From Candidatus Bathyarchaeota archaeon (GTDB lineage Archaea > Thermoproteota > Bathyarchaeia > 40CM-2-53-6), in contig VBBB01000041.1 of the NCBI GenBank assembly GCA_005882955.1, forward strand, positions 1 to 5,985: a DNA stretch of 5,985 nt. The letters are read 5' to 3'. The notes below the pieces were generated by a model, which saw only the letters and a program-made list of their open reading frames with translations, did no database searches and was not told where the DNA came from. Positions 4,832 to 5,985 of the stretch are shown here, piece after piece. Every line of letters starts with the position of its first letter. Position 1 is the first letter of the stretch. The translations under genes were made by a program, and so were the position numbers.

Positions 4832-5746
4832 ATGACTCTGGATGCTCTAGCCCGCGAGATGAAAGCAACTCATGTGCTCGGAGCAGGGCGAATCGGCGAG
4901 GCCGTTGATGTCGTTTCAGAGATGTTCCATGATCGCTCTTTCACGAATTTTCTGACAATTGCAGGTCCCATGGTGCCCGCGGGTTTCCGACTGCTATTCG
5001 GGGACCTGATTGATCGAGGCTTCCTAGATGCGATTGTAACAACTGGCGCAAATTTGACTCACGACGTGATAGAGAGTCTTGGACTCTATCATTACAAAGG
5101 TAGCTTCCAAGTTGACGATAGAAAACTGATCCAGCGCGGTTACAGCCGGATTGCAGACATTTTCGTCAAGGAGTCATCTTTCGAGAGACTCGACATAACC
5201 GTAAGAAAATTGTTGCGCAAGATTCCTGTCGCAGACCGTCGAAACTTCGCTTTCTCAGACTTGTTATTCAGACTTGGTGGGATGATCAAAGATCGAGACT
5301 CCATCCTTCACAAGGCAGCAAGCAGAAACGTGAAAATATTCTCGCCCGGACTGCTAGACTCGATACTTGGACTGAGTCTCTGGAGCTTTGCCCAGACAGA
5401 GACGTTACAACTGAATCCGTTCAGTGACGTGACGAAGATGGTGAACATGGCGGTGGGCGCTGACAAGATTGGCGTGCTAATTCTAGGCGGCGGCGTTCCG
5501 AAACATCACACCCTGCTCGCTAGTGTCCTCCGTGAAGGAGTAGACAGGGCTGTCCAGATCACATCAGACCGTCCCGAACCAGGCGGGTTGAGCGGAGCGC
5601 CCTTGTCGGAGTCGATAAGCTGGCGGAAGATAAGGAAAGGCGGAAAGTTCGTAGACATCTACGGCGACGCAACCATCTGTCTTCCATTAATCATTGGAGC
5701 TGTTCTGGACAGGGTTAAGAAGCGCGATCGACGATTAGTGGAATAG
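4832..5746 (+). CDS. dys: Deoxyhypusine synthase
   Basis: The enzyme moves the aminobutyl group of spermidine, NAD-dependently, onto the hypusine-site lysine of aIF5A, whose gene lies just upstream. The 304 residues show the family landmarks: AGPMVPAGFR (44-53), TTGANLTHD (70-78), YYKGSF-like HYKGSFQVDD (87-96), SPGLLDS (171-177), the NAD/catalytic GGGVPKHH (219-226), GGLSGAPLSESISWRKI (251-267) with the enamine-forming lysine K266, and GDATICLPLI (278-287). It resembles the Sulfolobus-type enzyme. ATG at 4832 is the only canonical start after the aIF5A stop, but the codons before it read KHLKLRPG, giving KHLKLRPGMTLDALAREM, which looks like the usual DHS N-terminus. No ATG, GTG or TTG exists in any frame from 4775 to 4831. 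The true start may be a CTG at 4820 or another rare codon, or there may be readthrough from aIF5A. SRP54 follows after one base. Confidence 0.93.
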   Translation: MTLDALAREMKATHVLGAGRIGEAVDVVSEMFHDRSFTNFLTIAGPMVPAGFRLLFGDLIDRGFLDAIVTTGANLTHDVIESLGLYHYKGSFQVDDRKLIQRGYSRIADIFVKESSFERLDITVRKLLRKIPVADRRNFAFSDLLFRLGGMIKDRDSILHKAASRNVKIFSPGLLDSILGLSLWSFAQTETLQLNPFSDVTKMVNMAVGADKIGVLILGGGVPKHHTLLASVLREGVDRAVQITSDRPEPGGLSGAPLSESISWRKIRKGGKFVDIYGDATICLPLIIGAVLDRVKKRDRRLVE

Positions 5747-5747
5747 G

Positions 5748-5985
5748 ATGGAAGCCGTAGGGCGATCCCTCACCGATGCAGTCCGGAAAATGCTCCGGAT
5801 GCCCAATGTTGACGAGCGGGCGATCAAGGAGCTAGTGAAGGATCTCCAGAGAACTCTGCTACAAGCAGATGTGAACGTCGAACTAGTCCTCCAACTCTCT
5901 AAGGCTGTAGAAGAGCGCTCGATCAAAGAGAAGCTTCCGCCTGGAATCAATCGTCGAGAGCATGTCGTCAAGGTTCTCTATGAGG
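5748..5985 (+). CDS. srp54: Signal recognition particle protein SRP54 (N-terminal part, cut by the window end)
   Basis: SRP54 is the GTPase of the signal recognition particle. It binds signal peptides on nascent chains and the SRP RNA and docks with FtsY at the membrane. The 79 residues seen are the helical N-domain: MEAVGRSLTDAVRKML, the helix ERAIKELVKDLQRTLLQADVN (23-43), the helix VELVLQLSKAVEERSIKE and the typical LPPGINRREHVVKVLYE (63-79). The 'DLQR-LL-ADVNVELV' and 'REHV-KV-YE' patterns are diagnostic of SRP54 rather than FtsY. The GTPase G-domain and M-domain lie beyond the window. The ATG at 5748 is one base after the TAG of deoxyhypusine synthase, so the gene is almost certainly co-transcribed and probably translationally coupled with it. 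Confidence 0.95.
   Translation, partial: MEAVGRSLTDAVRKMLRMPNVDERAIKELVKDLQRTLLQADVNVELVLQLSKAVEERSIKEKLPPGINRREHVVKVLYE

Noticed and set aside
1..5985. CRISPR array, insertion sequence, toxin-antitoxin or defence locus
   Set aside because: No regularly spaced repeats, transposase or nuclease module is present; the only nuclease is the housekeeping NOB1, and the RHH gene has no partner toxin.

Overview
The window is archaeal chromosome. It carries a NOB1-type PIN endonuclease with a zinc ribbon, translation factor aIF5A beside deoxyhypusine synthase, the start of SRP54 (Ffh), a GfcR-type regulator (HTH fused to a PRTase-like domain) and the archaeal nicotinate phosphoribosyltransferase with a C-terminal zinc knuckle. 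TATA-like boxes, weak or absent Shine-Dalgarno sequences and oligo-T terminators fit. The Sulfolobus-like motifs of the deoxyhypusine synthase and the small RHH protein suggest a TACK-type lineage (Thaumarchaeota/Bathyarchaeota-like), but I cannot place it more precisely. Base composition is moderate and even along the window.

Left part (1-947), the accessory stretch: the 3' end of an unidentified small beta-rich protein (1-372, +) is followed by an oligo-T terminator, a C7G6 palindrome, a tRNA 3'-half-like element on the minus strand (about 504-545) joined to a stem-loop (546-580), a tandem 8-bp repeat, and a small ribbon-helix-helix protein (634-834, -) whose start region looks disrupted.

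Middle part (948-4256): a GfcR-like regulator (-) is divergent from nicotinate phosphoribosyltransferase (+) across about 100 bp. The latter meets a minus-strand NAD kinase-NOB1 operon tail to tail, with the two stop codons directly abutting. NAPRTase (nicotinate to NaMN) and NAD kinase (NAD to NADP) form an NAD(P) supply theme, and the adjacent GfcR-like protein, whose PRPP loop is altered, may sense a related metabolite. That link is inferred from context only.

Right part (4257-5985): a compact plus-strand operon, divergent from NAD kinase, encodes aIF5A, the enzyme that modifies it (deoxyhypusine synthase) and SRP54: translation elongation, its hypusine modification and co-translational targeting. 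The deoxyhypusine synthase reading frame continues upstream of its first ATG with conserved-looking residues but no usual start codon, back to the in-frame TGA of aIF5A. That and the tRNA-like element are the two points most worth checking. I see no CRISPR array, insertion sequence or defence system.
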